A stretch of DNA of 64,000 nt from Kaistella sp. SH40-3 (GTDB taxonomy: Bacteria; Bacteroidota; Bacteroidia; Flavobacteriales; Weeksellaceae): assembly GCF_030686865.1 (NCBI RefSeq), contig NZ_JAQYUS010000007.1, positions 1 to 64,000 on the forward strand. The letters are read 5' to 3'. A program made the translations under genes and the position numbers. The notes below the pieces were generated by a model, which saw nothing but the letters and a program-made list of their open reading frames with translations, was not told the origin of the DNA and did not search any database. This document shows, one piece after another, positions 7,125-16,872 of this stretch; the first letter of the stretch is position 1, and each line of letters opens with the position of its first letter.

Positions 7125-10055
7125 ATGAAGAAAGTCTTTACCACTTTAGCCTGTGGCTTGATGACTACAGCACTCTTTAGTCAGTGGAGTCCTACAACAT
7201 TGCAGGGTGAAAAAATGAGACCTGAAACCCAGGTTAAAAGTTATTATAATTTAAATCTCAAGTTACTGCAAGCGCAATTAAGTGGTGCAGTAGAGGCAGG
7301 AAAAGGTAAGAAACCTGTAATTGTAAATTTACCCACGTTAGATGGGAAAATTGAAAAATTTGCGGTCTATAGTGCGCCAGTTTTGGTGAAATCGCTTGCA
7401 GATCGATATCAATTAGGTTCTTATGCTGGAGTTAGTGTTGATGATAGCAGAAAGTCGGTGAGATTTAGTTTGTCACCAAACGATTTTCAATCAATGATTT
7501 TCAGCAATGGCAGTTATGAATTCATTGAACCGCAAAATGCTTCTAAAACAGTTTATGGTGTTTTTCCTAAAACTCAAAGGACAGGAAATGCATTTGAATG
7601 TTCTACAAAAGAAAACTTGTTGAGCAAAACGGAAATAGATCGGCTGAGACAAAATACGGACGATGCTGCACAAAGCAATATATTCAACAAAAACGATGAT
7701 CAAAAATTCCGGACTTATCGTTTGGCAGTTTCTGTGACAGGTGAATATACTAATTTCTTTGGTGGTGTGGCAGAGGCTTTTGCTGGGATTAATGCCACCA
7801 TGACCAGAGTTAATGGCGTTTTTGAGAAAGATTTTGCAATCAGAATGATTTTGCAGGATTTCCCGGAATTAATTTATACCAATGCAAGTACAGATCCTTA
7901 TAGTAATGCTTCTTCTGGAGCAAAAGGTGCATGGAGTTTAGAACTTCAGAAAAACCTAACTGCTGTTATTGGAAATGATGCCTACGATATCGGTCATCTT
8001 TTCGGAAGATCAGGAGGCGGTGGAAGCGCTGGAGATATTGGTAATGTCTGTAGAAATCCTGCAAGTGCAAACGACGACACGTCGAAAGGTTCAGCATATA
8101 CTTCACCGGCAAGTGGAAATGATCCAGTAGGTGATACTTTTGATATCGATTATGTGGCACACGAAATGGGTCACCAATTTGGTGCAGATCACACTTTCTC
8201 TCATGGGATTCAGGGAGCGCCGTATAATACCGCTCATATGGAACCTGGTTCTGGTTCTACGATTATGGGTTATGCAGGGATTACCTCTGCAAACGTGCAA
8301 ATGCATTCTGATGCTTATTTTCATGTAAGAAGTATTGAGCAATCTCAAATTTATGTGAACACCCAAAACTGTGAAATTAGTACACCGCTTACCAATACTC
8401 CGCCTGTAATTGCACCAATGGAGAGCAAAACAATTCCAAAAGGGACTGCATTTGTTTTAACCGCTTCTGCTACGGATGCGGAAAATGATCCGCTTACTTA
8501 TACTTGGGAAGAATATGACCGTGCAACATCTGCAGTAACATCTGTTACCGGAAATAATACAGCCGGTGCGAAATTTAGATCATTAATGGGAACATCAGAT
8601 CCATCGCGATATTTCCCGAAATTATCTTTGGTAATGGATGGTGTTTTATCGAGTGCCGCTGATTGGGAATCAGTTTCTAATGTTGCAAGAACAACAAACT
8701 TTAGAGTTACAGTAAGAGATAATAATCCTGATGTGACCAATCAACAAACCGCAATCGGTATTCAAAACCTTACGGTAGGGAGTGCGGGTCCATTTAAAAT
8801 TACCACTTCGAAAGTTTATAATAATGCATCAGGTCCATTAACTTGGGATGTTGCAAGTACTTCTGCAGCACCTTATAATGTAGCAAATGTAAAAATTGAT
8901 TACACAATGGATAACGGAGCAACGTGGACGGTACTTTCGGCATCTACTCCAAATGATGGTTCTGAAGATTTTAGTTTCGCTTCATTCCCAACCAATACTA
9001 CATTGAAAGTAAGAATCGCTGCAATCGGGAATGTATTCTATGCTGTAGCACCAGTTACAGTGTCTGCAATTGTTTCTTGTGATGGTACTGCTCCGGCGGG
9101 ATTAACTGTTGCCGGTATTACAATCAATTCTGCAAATGTTTCTTGGGATCCAATTGCAGGTGCAACTTATAACTTAAGATACAAAGCATCTTCGGCTTCA
9201 ACTTGGACTGAGGTTCCTTTGACTGCAACTACTTATACGATTACAGGTTTAAATGAAAGTGAAACGTATAACGTAGAGGTGGCTTCTGTTTGTTCAGGTA
9301 CAGTTGGAACTTATGTCAACCAAACATTTATGACCTTGATGATGGCGTATTGCACTTTAACATCAACCAATTCTAACGATGAACATATTTCTAATGTAAC
9401 AGTTGTTGCAGAAGGAGCAAGTGGGGTGAACAGCAACTCTGGAGCCTCTAATTACACCAACTATTCATCTGATCCTGCAAGAACTGTAAACTTAATGGCA
9501 AATACAACCAATAATACGATTTCAGTTACTAAGAAATGGAGTGGGACTCAGTATAATGAGGGAGTTACTGTATGGGTAGATTTCAATAGAAATGGAGTTT
9601 ATGAAGCAAGTGAAATGGTGATGTCTTCAACTGCAAATAAAGTAAATCCTGAAATAGCAACTTTCGCAGTACCAGCAGATGCTTATATGGGTGAAAAAAC
9701 CGTGGGAATGAGAGTGGCTTTAAAATTCAACGCTACGCAAACAACGCCTTGTGGTTCGTTTACCTATGGCGAGGTTGAAGATTACGGTGTTAAAATTGTT
9801 CCCAATACTTTAGCAGTAAATAATGTAAAAGCGAATCAAGTTCAGGTGTATCCTAACCCAGCGATTGAGGTGTTAAACATCAGCAAGGTTTCTGAAAAAG
9901 CAAACTTTATAATTTATAATATGACCGGTCAGGTTGTAAATAAAGGTAAAGTGATTGATAATAAAGTGCAGGTTTCTCAATTGCAGAAAGGAGCATATAT
10001 TATCTCAGTAGATAATGCTGGTGAAGTAACTAAAGTGAAATTTATCAAAAAATAA
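7125..10055 (+). CDS. T9SS-secreted reprolysin-like metalloprotease
   Basis: The 976-residue product has a signal peptide, then a propeptide-like region up to about residue 190. The zinc protease domain has HEMGHQFGADH at residues 346-356 and the Met-turn GSTIMGYAG about 40 residues later, as in M12B reprolysin-like enzymes. A fibronectin type III domain lies at about 655-730, followed by a GEVED-type domain ending in GEVEDYGVKI. The C-terminus is a type A sorting tail (VYPNPAIEVLNIS ... KVKFIKK) that would route it through the outer membrane for surface attachment or release. A strong terminator follows. The 240-base AT-rich leader upstream shows no certain promoter. Confidence 0.92.
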   Translation: MKKVFTTLACGLMTTALFSQWSPTTLQGEKMRPETQVKSYYNLNLKLLQAQLSGAVEAGKGKKPVIVNLPTLDGKIEKFAVYSAPVLVKSLADRYQLGSYAGVSVDDSRKSVRFSLSPNDFQSMIFSNGSYEFIEPQNASKTVYGVFPKTQRTGNAFECSTKENLLSKTEIDRLRQNTDDAAQSNIFNKNDDQKFRTYRLAVSVTGEYTNFFGGVAEAFAGINATMTRVNGVFEKDFAIRMILQDFPELIYTNASTDPYSNASSGAKGAWSLELQKNLTAVIGNDAYDIGHLFGRSGGGGSAGDIGNVCRNPASANDDTSKGSAYTSPASGNDPVGDTFDIDYVAHEMGHQFGADHTFSHGIQGAPYNTAHMEPGSGSTIMGYAGITSANVQMHSDAYFHVRSIEQSQIYVNTQNCEISTPLTNTPPVIAPMESKTIPKGTAFVLTASATDAENDPLTYTWEEYDRATSAVTSVTGNNTAGAKFRSLMGTSDPSRYFPKLSLVMDGVLSSAADWESVSNVARTTNFRVTVRDNNPDVTNQQTAIGIQNLTVGSAGPFKITTSKVYNNASGPLTWDVASTSAAPYNVANVKIDYTMDNGATWTVLSASTPNDGSEDFSFASFPTNTTLKVRIAAIGNVFYAVAPVTVSAIVSCDGTAPAGLTVAGITINSANVSWDPIAGATYNLRYKASSASTWTEVPLTATTYTITGLNESETYNVEVASVCSGTVGTYVNQTFMTLMMAYCTLTSTNSNDEHISNVTVVAEGASGVNSNSGASNYTNYSSDPARTVNLMANTTNNTISVTKKWSGTQYNEGVTVWVDFNRNGVYEASEMVMSSTANKVNPEIATFAVPADAYMGEKTVGMRVALKFNATQTTPCGSFTYGEVEDYGVKIVPNTLAVNNVKANQVQVYPNPAIEVLNISKVSEKANFIIYNMTGQVVNKGKVIDNKVQVSQLQKGAYIISVDNAGEVTKVKFIKK

Positions 10056-10073
10056 CCTTTCATTCTATATTTA

Positions 10074-10105
10074 AAATCCCTGGGAAATTCCCAGGGATTT
10101 TTGTT
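10074..10105 (+). terminator. Rho-independent terminator
   Basis: A 13-base inverted repeat (AAATCCCTGGGAA with TTCCCAGGGATTT) followed by a T-rich tract ends the protease transcript. Confidence 0.85.
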
Positions 10106-10232
10106 TTTGCTAAAGATTTCTTAAAAAATAAAATCTATTAACATTAATTTTGAGGATTTAACCAAACTTTAACCAAGTTTAAAAATACGAATGAGAATTA
10201 TTTGTTAAAAAATCATTTATTTTGCCAACGGT

Positions 10233-11024
10233 ATGAGGAAGTTATATTTAATGGTCACTTTTTTTATTTTGATTAAAGTGCAATCCCAATTTTTTTCCGG
10301 CGAAATTATCATCAGAGATAAGTCGGTGTATTATCTTAATCAAGTTTATGTGACCAATTTAACGGAACATAAAACGGTTTATACCGATTATTTCGGCACC
10401 TTCAAAATCCCGGCGAAACCCGGCGATGTAATTCGTTTTACCTCAATTGTTACCGATAGAAAAGATGTTACAGTTGCTGCAGAGCAACTTCAAACGGAAA
10501 AAAACTTTGTAGAATTGAAAATTGCCTATTACGATATTCAGGAGGTTGTAATTAATAAGTTTAAACCTACTGGAAATTTAAGAAAAGATGTGAGTTCACT
10601 TAAAACGGGAGAGAAAACTCTCGCTTTGCAAAAGATGATTGGCCTGCCCACTCCAAAAGGCGATGGGAATTCACCATTGTTGCCTGTTGCAGACTTCAGC
10701 GGTGGTGGACTTACTTTCAATTTAGAAAGTATTTTTGATATTCTTTCTGGAGAACGTAAAAAGCAGGAACGAGCGCTTGAATATGAAAAAATGAATGCTG
10801 CAATCACCAATATTAAAAACTATTATGGTGAAGCGTATTTTACTAATCTGAAAATTCCTGCAAATCTCATTGATAATTTTTTACAGTTCGTTTATTCCTC
10901 CGATAATATTTATCCTTTTGTGAAAGCAAATAATTATGATGCAATCGCAATTTATATTGATAAGTATTTACCAATTTATCAACGACGTTTGAAAAACTCC
11001 CAACTCATGAACATGTCAAAATAG
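10233..11024 (+). CDS. Exported protein with carboxypeptidase-regulatory-like domain
   Basis: The 263-residue product has an N-terminal signal peptide (cut near SQF). Residues 20-105 resemble the CarboxypepD_reg-like fold seen at the N-terminus of many Bacteroidota envelope proteins: a VYVTNL strand, then VYTDYFGTFKIPAKPGD and a VVINK segment that recalls the start of a TonB-dependent receptor. No receptor barrel follows. The rest is mostly helical and unassigned. It stands alone, with a gap on both sides. The function is unknown. Confidence 0.72.
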   Translation: MRKLYLMVTFFILIKVQSQFFSGEIIIRDKSVYYLNQVYVTNLTEHKTVYTDYFGTFKIPAKPGDVIRFTSIVTDRKDVTVAAEQLQTEKNFVELKIAYYDIQEVVINKFKPTGNLRKDVSSLKTGEKTLALQKMIGLPTPKGDGNSPLLPVADFSGGGLTFNLESIFDILSGERKKQERALEYEKMNAAITNIKNYYGEAYFTNLKIPANLIDNFLQFVYSSDNIYPFVKANNYDAIAIYIDKYLPIYQRRLKNSQLMNMSK

Positions 11025-11168
11025 CTTTGGTTGGTCACGGAATATTTGTTATTTATTTTTTATATTTGACGAATAATTCCTTTAAAGGATTATACAATGT
11101 TTTATGCTTTAATGAGATAGCATACAATAAATTGTCTTTCTGTAAAAGCCAAATTTTGAACTTCCTTT

Positions 11169-11963
11169 ATGTTTCAACTAAAAAGTATCTTTTTCATTCT
11201 CTGCATATTATTATGTAGTAATCAAATCTGCGCTCAACAAAAGAATAAAGACTTCAGTAACATAATGAGGAGTACTAGTATTTATGAAATTGATGCTTAT
11301 TTAAGAATTGCGCATCCTGATGATCCCAAAAGAGTAGTTTTAAAACCACGGTTGATTGAAATGCTGAAGGATTATATAAAAACTGCACATCCTGCAGATT
11401 CAAGAGTGGCAGATTTTCAGCAGAAAATTGCACTTTTAAGAAAAAAATCTTCTACCAGAATTAGTTATGAAGAAATGTCTGAAATCATTAGACAAAAACA
11501 AATTGCTAAATACAAGGAAGAACTAAATTCAAATAGTTTTGCTTCCGTGCAAGGCGGTGGCTCGGTACCACAGTCAACAGATGCTGGATCATTTTCAGGA
11601 TATAGTTCTATAGCAACTTTAGATGCTGCTGAACAGGAAGAGTTTGCTTTGCTCATGTCTACTTCACCAGTTGAGCATAAGAATAAAACGGTCAAAATTC
11701 TAAATTCACTTTTCGATAATGATCCAAATAGCAAAGAAAGTATCGTTTTAATAGAGAATAAATCAGATTGCAATATGATTATAAGAATCGATGGGATTGG
11801 CAATTTTAAATACCGACTTGCAATTCCATCCCGCGCCGAAAATTCTATCGTGGTACAAAAAGGGGATTACCTATTTACAAGTAAAGTTTGTGGAGCACAA
11901 TATGCGTCGCAGAAAACAATCCAGAAAGCAATCATGGTTTCTTTGGATAATCCTGGAAAATAA
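11169..11963 (+). CDS. Exported protein of a local paralogous family (DUF6759-like), copy 1
   Basis: The 264-residue product has a signal peptide (cut near ICAQQ). Two related motifs follow, AHPDDPKR at 48-55 and AHPADSR at 73-79, each behind an acidic helix. The C-terminal 90 residues are shared with the proteins at 12728 and 31261: a serine/glutamate-rich helix ending NSLFDND, then SDCNMIIRIDG, a KGDYLFTSKVCGAQYASQK block and a hydrophobic last strand. Two conserved cysteines in this domain may form a disulphide. I recall the name DUF6759 for this family, without certainty. No function is known. Confidence 0.75.
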   Translation: MFQLKSIFFILCILLCSNQICAQQKNKDFSNIMRSTSIYEIDAYLRIAHPDDPKRVVLKPRLIEMLKDYIKTAHPADSRVADFQQKIALLRKKSSTRISYEEMSEIIRQKQIAKYKEELNSNSFASVQGGGSVPQSTDAGSFSGYSSIATLDAAEQEEFALLMSTSPVEHKNKTVKILNSLFDNDPNSKESIVLIENKSDCNMIIRIDGIGNFKYRLAIPSRAENSIVVQKGDYLFTSKVCGAQYASQKTIQKAIMVSLDNPGK

Positions 11964-12033
11964 TTTCAACATTAATATATTTTTTAATTTTAAATAGAAG
12001 CTGGATAGATATATTGGCTTTTTCATATAACAT

Positions 12034-12711
12034 ATGGGTAAAAATAAAATGGCAAGATTTGCCGAGAACCGAACGCTTCCCAACGTATTTCAACCAACAA
12101 GAGAAGAAGCATTAGCTGATTTTCATCTTAAAGGAAAATGGCGTCAGGAAGTTTTTAAAAATGACAATCCTATTGTCTTGGAATTAGGTTGTGGAAAAGG
12201 AGAATATTCCGTGGGATTAGGAAAAGCATTTCCGGAAAAGAATTTTATTGGTATCGATATTAAAGGTGCCAGATTTTGGTTCGGTGCGAAAGATGCAATA
12301 AACAATAATTTAAATAATATTGCGTTTCTAAGAACGCAGATTGAATTGATTGATCACTTCTTTGCAGAAGATGAGGTCGATGAAATCTGGATTACCTTCC
12401 CAGATCCACAAATTAAATACCGACGTACAAAACACAGAATGACCCATCCTGATTTTCTGGAACGCTACAAGAAAATTTTAAAGAAGGATGGAGTGATTCA
12501 TTTAAAAACTGATTCAGAGTTTTTACATGGGTATACTTTAGGCCTTCTTCAAGGTTTAGGTCATGAGATTATGTTCGCAAACCACGACATTTATGGTGCC
12601 CCAGAATTTGATCCGGAAACGCCATTATTGAGAGAAATAAAAACATACTACGAAGGTTTGTTTGAGGCAAAGGGAAAAACGATCACTTATATTAAATTTA
12701 GAATCACTTAA
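12034..12711 (+). CDS. trmB: tRNA (guanine-N7-)-methyltransferase
   Basis: The 225-residue protein would methylate N7 of G46 in the variable loop of tRNAs. It has the SAM-binding motif LELGCGKGEYSVGLG (about residues 50-64), the acidic IGIDIKG strand, and the family signature WITFPDPQIKYRRTKHRM, followed by LKTDSEFL. The length is normal. The start at 12034 (MGKNKMARFAENRTLPNVFQ) is favoured over the ATG five codons downstream because related flavobacterial proteins begin similarly, from memory. It sits between two members of an exported paralogous family without obvious functional relation. Confidence 0.93.
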   Translation: MGKNKMARFAENRTLPNVFQPTREEALADFHLKGKWRQEVFKNDNPIVLELGCGKGEYSVGLGKAFPEKNFIGIDIKGARFWFGAKDAINNNLNNIAFLRTQIELIDHFFAEDEVDEIWITFPDPQIKYRRTKHRMTHPDFLERYKKILKKDGVIHLKTDSEFLHGYTLGLLQGLGHEIMFANHDIYGAPEFDPETPLLREIKTYYEGLFEAKGKTITYIKFRIT

Positions 12712-12727
12712 TCCTTCCTGAAAATTA

Positions 12728-13408
12728 ATGAAGAAGACAATTTTTGCCCTTTCAGTTTTAACTTGTATTTCAATTTATTCCCAGAAAAAATACATTAATA
12801 TCATCAACAGTACTAATATTGCTGAAATAGAAAACTTTCTAAAAGAAGCGCATCCTGATGACTCGCGGCGATTTGTATTAAAACGCCGACTCGTTGAACT
12901 TAAAAATTCCAGTTGGATGAATAGAGGGAAAAATAAAGCACAGGGAAGTACTTCAACAAATATTATTTCAGTTACCACTAGTAATAACAATAAAACGGAA
13001 ATCAAAACTTCTCCTTTTTCAAGTCTTAATGAAGAACAGGAATTTCGGAAATTAATATCGGAAACATCTGCCGCACATAAGGAAAAAACACTCAAATTGT
13101 TAAATCAACTTTTTGATAATGATGATTCGAATAATAAGGCTATTCTTTTGATTAAAAATGAAGGAGACTGCAATATGATTATCAGGATTCATGGTAATGA
13201 GCATTATAATCTTGCCGTTCCTGCCCACGGGGAGAATTTTGTTACTGTGAGTAAAGGCGACTATCAATTATCCGGTAATATGTGCGAAGCGAACTATAGT
13301 TCTAGAAAGAGCATCGGTAAGAATATGCTGGTAACCTTACACAAAACCACAGATCTATTTTCTGCTAAGCAACAATTGGGTGCTAATGGAAGCGGTACTT
13401 CAAATTAA
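12728..13408 (+). CDS. Exported protein of the local paralogous family, copy 2
   Basis: The 226-residue product has a signal peptide (cut near IYSQKK). One AHPDDSRR motif lies at about residues 40-47 behind an acidic helix (IAEIENFLKE). The C-terminal domain matches copy 1: LLNQLFDNDDSNNKAILL, GDCNMIIRIHG, KGDYQLSGNMCEANYSSRKS and a final hydrophobic strand. A 20-residue tail rich in Gly, Ser and Asn is unique to this copy. It begins 16 bases after trmB and is probably cotranscribed with it. The two copies flanking trmB suggest a tandem duplication that left trmB in between, or an insertion of one copy. Confidence 0.72.
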   Translation: MKKTIFALSVLTCISIYSQKKYINIINSTNIAEIENFLKEAHPDDSRRFVLKRRLVELKNSSWMNRGKNKAQGSTSTNIISVTTSNNNKTEIKTSPFSSLNEEQEFRKLISETSAAHKEKTLKLLNQLFDNDDSNNKAILLIKNEGDCNMIIRIHGNEHYNLAVPAHGENFVTVSKGDYQLSGNMCEANYSSRKSIGKNMLVTLHKTTDLFSAKQQLGANGSGTSN

Positions 13409-13440
13409 AAGAAGATCTAAACAGTTTTACCACAAAGCAT

Positions 13441-13478
13441 AAAAAAAGGTTCAGAATTAAATTCTGAACCTTTTTTTT
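13441..13478. terminator. Bidirectional terminator
   Basis: AAAGGTTCAGAATT pairs with AATTCTGAACCTTT, with A and T runs on the two sides. It separates the convergent trmB transcript and rpsB and can work in both directions. Confidence 0.88.
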
Positions 13479-13496
13479 AATATTGAAGATAAAATC

Positions 13497-14273
13497 TTAT
13501 TCTGCTGCTGGAGCTTCAGAAGTGAAATCTGCATCAGCATCTGCTGAAACTTTTTCTCCTTCTTCTTTAGATTTTTCTTTATCTGCTTTTCTTTGAGACA
13601 GACCATCTTTGATTGAATCTGAAACAATGTTCAAGATCATATCAATAGATTTAGATGCATCATCATTTCCAGGAATCACGTATTCCACTTTTCTTGGATC
13701 AGAGTTTGTATCTACGATTGCAAAAATTGGAATTCCCAATTTTTTAGCCTCAGTAACAGCGATGTGTTCCTTCATAATATCAACAATAAATAATGCTGAT
13801 GGAAGACGAACCATGTCAGAAATTGAACCTAAGTTTTTCTCCAAGTTTGCTCTTTGACGATCAACTTGTAGTCTTTCTTTTTTAGATAAAGTTTCGAAAG
13901 TACCATCTTTCTTCATTTTATCAATGTGGTTCATTTTCTTAACCGCTTTACGAATGGTAACAAAGTTTGTTAACATTCCACCTGGCCATCTTTCAGTAAT
14001 ATAAGGCATATTAAGTTCTGCTGCATATTTCGCTACAACTTCTTTTGCTTGCTTTTTAGTCGCAACAAAAAGAACTTTTTTACCTGCAGAAGTAATTTTT
14101 TCTAAAGCTGAACAAGCTTCGTCTAATTTTACTGCTGTTTTATGTAAGTCGATGATGTGAATACCATTTTTCTCCATAAAAATGTATGGAGCCATATTTG
14201 GATTCCACTTTCTGGTCATGTGACCAAAGTGTACTCCTGCCTCTAAAAGGTCTTTAACATTTGCTTTTGCCAT
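13497..14273 (-). CDS. rpsB: 30S ribosomal protein S2
   Basis: The 258-residue protein shows the S2 hallmarks GVHFGHMTRKWNPNMAPYIF near the N-terminus, RWPGGMLTNF, and PSALFIVDIMKEHIAVTEA. A charged, alanine-rich C-terminal tail (after about residue 225) is an extension often seen in this phylum. It is the last gene of the rplM-rpsI-rpsB group and is followed directly by a terminator, so the usual downstream partner tsf is absent here. The 163-base gap before it may hold a leader or its own promoter, but I saw no TAnnTTTG match there. Confidence 0.96.
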   Translation of the reverse strand: MAKANVKDLLEAGVHFGHMTRKWNPNMAPYIFMEKNGIHIIDLHKTAVKLDEACSALEKITSAGKKVLFVATKKQAKEVVAKYAAELNMPYITERWPGGMLTNFVTIRKAVKKMNHIDKMKKDGTFETLSKKERLQVDRQRANLEKNLGSISDMVRLPSALFIVDIMKEHIAVTEAKKLGIPIFAIVDTNSDPRKVEYVIPGNDDASKSIDMILNIVSDSIKDGLSQRKADKEKSKEEGEKVSADADADFTSEAPAAE

Positions 14274-14436
14274 GTCTCTTTTTTGTTTTTAGTTTACGTG
14301 CCGCTTTTGTGCAATCAACAATTTCTTTAGATGGGAGAAATGTTTGGGTGCTAAACTAACGGGGCATTTTTGATTAGATAATAAATACGAGATAAAAAAC
14401 CTCCAACTTGTTCTCCAGTCGTTTTCTGTATACAGA

Positions 14437-14823
14437 TTAACGTTTCGAGAATTGGAATTTCTTTCTTGCTTTTTTCTGACCTGGTTTCTTTCTTTCTACC
14501 ATTCTTGCGTCTCTAGTAAGCAATCCGTGTGGCTTTAGAAGCAAACGGTTTTCTTCATTGATTTCGCACATGGCTCTAGAAATAGCGAGTCTGATTGCTT
14601 CGGCCTGACCAGTAATACCACCACCAAAAACATTCACAGTTACGTCGTACTGACCTGCTGTTTCTGTTAATAAAAATGGCTGATTCACTTTGTAAACCAA
14701 AACGTCAGTTCCAAAGTATTCCTTAGAATCCTTTTTGTTTATCGTGATAACACCAGAACCTGGTCTCACGTAAACTCTTGCAACAGAAGTTTTTCTTCTT
14801 CCGATTTTATGAACTATTGACAT
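14437..14823 (-). CDS. rpsI: 30S ribosomal protein S9
   Basis: The 128-residue protein has the S9 core ([17 protein letters not shown] near the start, [19 protein letters not shown] in the middle) and the basic C-terminus [12 protein letters not shown] that reaches the ribosomal P site. It follows rplM by five bases, the standard L13-S9 operon order, and should share the rplM promoter. Confidence 0.97.
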   Translation of the reverse strand: MSIVHKIGRRKTSVARVYVRPGSGVITINKKDSKEYFGTDVLVYKVNQPFLLTETAGQYDVTVNVFGGGITGQAEAIRLAISRAMCEINEENRLLLKPHGLLTRDARMVERKKPGQKKARKKFQFSKR

Positions 14824-14828
14824 ATTAA

Positions 14829-15284
14829 TTATTTGAATTCGTTAATATTAATTACTTTCGGCGTTTGAGCTTCATGTTTGTGGTCAGTTCCTTCATATAA
14901 ATAAAGGTTCTTAAACAATTGAGATCCCAATTTAGTTTTTGGAAGCATACCTTTTACAGATTTTTCCAATACTTTTAAAGAATCTTTCTTTTGAAGTTCT
15001 AGCGCAGTCATTGACTTTTGACCACCTGGGTAACCAGTATGCCAAATGTAAGTCTTGTCAGCCCACTTGTTTCCAGAAAGGGTAATTTTTCCAGCATTTA
15101 AAACGATTACATTATCTCCGCAGTCTGCGTGAGGTGTAAAATTCGTTTTGTGCTTACCTCTCAAAATCTTTGCAACCTTAGAAGCTAATCTTCCTAAAGG
15201 TTGTCCTTCAGCGTCCACCACAACCCATTCTTTATTTGCGGTAGCTTTATTAGCTGAAACGGTTTTGTAACTTAATGTATTCAC
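14829..15284 (-). CDS. rplM: 50S ribosomal protein L13
   Basis: The 151-residue protein shows the L13 signature: [20 protein letters not shown] near the start, [19 protein letters not shown], and [11 protein letters not shown], then [10 protein letters not shown]. It is first in the ribosomal-protein operon and is preceded by a good -7 box 47 bases upstream. In many bacteria L13 or S9 leaders are autoregulated; I saw no clear structure in the short leader here. Confidence 0.97.
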   Translation of the reverse strand: MNTLSYKTVSANKATANKEWVVVDAEGQPLGRLASKVAKILRGKHKTNFTPHADCGDNVIVLNAGKITLSGNKWADKTYIWHTGYPGGQKSMTALELQKKDSLKVLEKSVKGMLPKTKLGSQLFKNLYLYEGTDHKHEAQTPKVININEFK

Positions 15285-15331
15285 ACTTTTTTCGTTTACG
15301 ATTAAACATAATTTTCCCCAAAACGGGTGTG

Positions 15332-15339
15332 CAAAGGTA
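15332..15339 (-). promoter_or_regulatory. Bacteroidota -7 box for rplM-rpsI
   Basis: TACCTTTG on the minus strand matches TAnnTTTG and lies 47 bases before the rplM start. Confidence 0.6.
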
Positions 15340-15490
15340 TGAATTTTTTTTCTATATCTAAATATTATTTTAAAGTTTATTACTAGATTTTTTATAAACG
15401 TTGTTTTAGCACTCGTAGGCTTTATTTTTATTAATGAGGAATTAAAAAGTTTTCTATCTTTAAAAATTGTTATGAATCAAAAAAAATACT

Positions 15491-16357
15491 GTGAAAAAAT
15501 TAACGCTACTGTTCCTGCTGTCATCATTGTTTTACACCGCACAAAACCAACGGTTTATTTATGATTACCATTTCGTAAGAGATACTTTAAATAAATCAGA
15601 AGTGAACAAAGAATTGATGTATTTAGATATTACAAAAGAAGGTTCGAAATTTTACAGCCGAGATGTTTTTGTAAAAGACTCTTTATTAGTTGCGAAATAT
15701 GAGAAAGAAATTGCAGCAACAGGAAGCATGAATGTTACAGGTGTTGTTACTCCACGTAATAATGCACTGGTGACTTATAAGGTATTCAAAACCTATCCTG
15801 CTTTTAAAACTTCTTTAGAAACAAGGATTGGTGCTGATTCTTATAAAGTTTTAGAGGAGAGAAAAATAGAATGGAAAATTTTACCCGAAAAGGAAACCAT
15901 TGGTGAATTTACGGCACAAAAAGCAATTGCAACTTTTGGTGGAAGAAATTGGACGGCCTGGTTTTCTACAGAACTTCCTTTTCAAGATGGACCGTATAAA
16001 TTTCATGGACTTCCTGGATTAATTATAAAAATGGAGGATGAATCCAAGACCCATAAGTATGAACTGAAAGGCGTTACGAAGTTTGAAGTAGTAGAAACAA
16101 AAACTTCAAAGTTTAATGAGGAGGCAATTCCTATGTCGATTAGTCAGGAGAAATATAAAAAAATGTTCTGGGAGTTGAGAGATGATCCTGCAAAAGATTT
16201 TAAGCAGATGATGGCAAAAAGCAATATTAGCAATATGCGTGATGGTAATGGTAATGCTATCTCATCAGCTGAATTTATAAAACGAAGGGAAAATACGGAG
16301 AAAGAAAAACAAGCGAAAAATAATAATTTAATTGAAATTGATCTTTTGAAACGATAA
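15491..16357 (+). CDS. GLPGLI family protein
   Basis: The 288-residue exported protein carries the family motif in KFHGLPGLIIKMED near residue 180, with the preceding AWFSTELPFQDGPY that is also conserved. A signal peptide is cut near YTAQN. Members are common in flavobacteria and have no proven function; many are predicted periplasmic or T9SS-related beta-rich proteins. The start is a GTG, since the ATG 20 bases upstream is in another frame. A TATCTTTA element at 15455 is one base off the -7 consensus. Confidence 0.88.
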   Translation: MKKLTLLFLLSSLFYTAQNQRFIYDYHFVRDTLNKSEVNKELMYLDITKEGSKFYSRDVFVKDSLLVAKYEKEIAATGSMNVTGVVTPRNNALVTYKVFKTYPAFKTSLETRIGADSYKVLEERKIEWKILPEKETIGEFTAQKAIATFGGRNWTAWFSTELPFQDGPYKFHGLPGLIIKMEDESKTHKYELKGVTKFEVVETKTSKFNEEAIPMSISQEKYKKMFWELRDDPAKDFKQMMAKSNISNMRDGNGNAISSAEFIKRRENTEKEKQAKNNNLIEIDLLKR

Positions 16358-16367
16358 TTAGAAATTC

Positions 16368-16700
16368 CTATTTTCTCAATGATTTCGTTTTTCTAAAACT
16401 CGCCAGTACATAATAAGCCACAAAAACCATCGAGAATTTGATGATTGATGGAACTGCTAATTCCAGATTAAATAAAAGGAGGCCAATAATCATTAAAACT
16501 CCCATCGATAGAAAAGAATAACCTAATTTCTTCGGAAGAGCGAACTTTTCATCATCTAAAAAATAAGCCGTTCCCCACGCCAGACCAAAAGCAAAGCCAT
16601 AATATAAATCCAATTCCCAACCTTGACTTCCAAGTAGAAAGTAATTCAATAAAAAACTGATAGCCGTTCCGGCGAATAAATAGAGTAGGGATTTTTGCAT
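16368..16700 (-). CDS. Small hypothetical membrane protein
   Basis: I do not recognise the family. The 110-residue product has four predicted membrane segments (about residues 4-22, 32-47, 60-78 and 84-101) and a basic C-terminus (RKTKSLRK). It is convergent with the GLPGLI gene, with ten bases between the stops. No partner gene or promoter could be assigned. Confidence 0.6.
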   Translation of the reverse strand: MQKSLLYLFAGTAISFLLNYFLLGSQGWELDLYYGFAFGLAWGTAYFLDDEKFALPKKLGYSFLSMGVLMIIGLLLFNLELAVPSIIKFSMVFVAYYVLASFRKTKSLRK

Positions 16701-16829
16701 TTGAAATTAATTTCCGCAAAAATAGCCATTTTTAAAGTGTAGCCAATTTATTAAACAAAGTCTTTAATATAGATGGTTTAATTTATTTCATAAAGTTTTT
16801 CATCAACTTTAAAAATTCTGTGTTATTTA

Positions 16830-16860
16830 TTGTCAGATTTATCCAGTAGATTTATATTTG
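16830..16860 (+). promoter_or_regulatory. Bacteroidota promoter (TTG / TATATTTG)
   Basis: TATATTTG (16853-16860) is preceded by TTG at 16830 with a 20-base spacer. It lies 12 bases before the lipoprotein start at 16873. Confidence 0.62.
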
Positions 16861-16872
16861 TGAAAAACACAG

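Noticed and set aside
14274..14436. Ribosomal-protein leader upstream of rpsB
   Set aside because: The gap could hold an S2 leader, but no convincing pairing or -7 box was found by eye.
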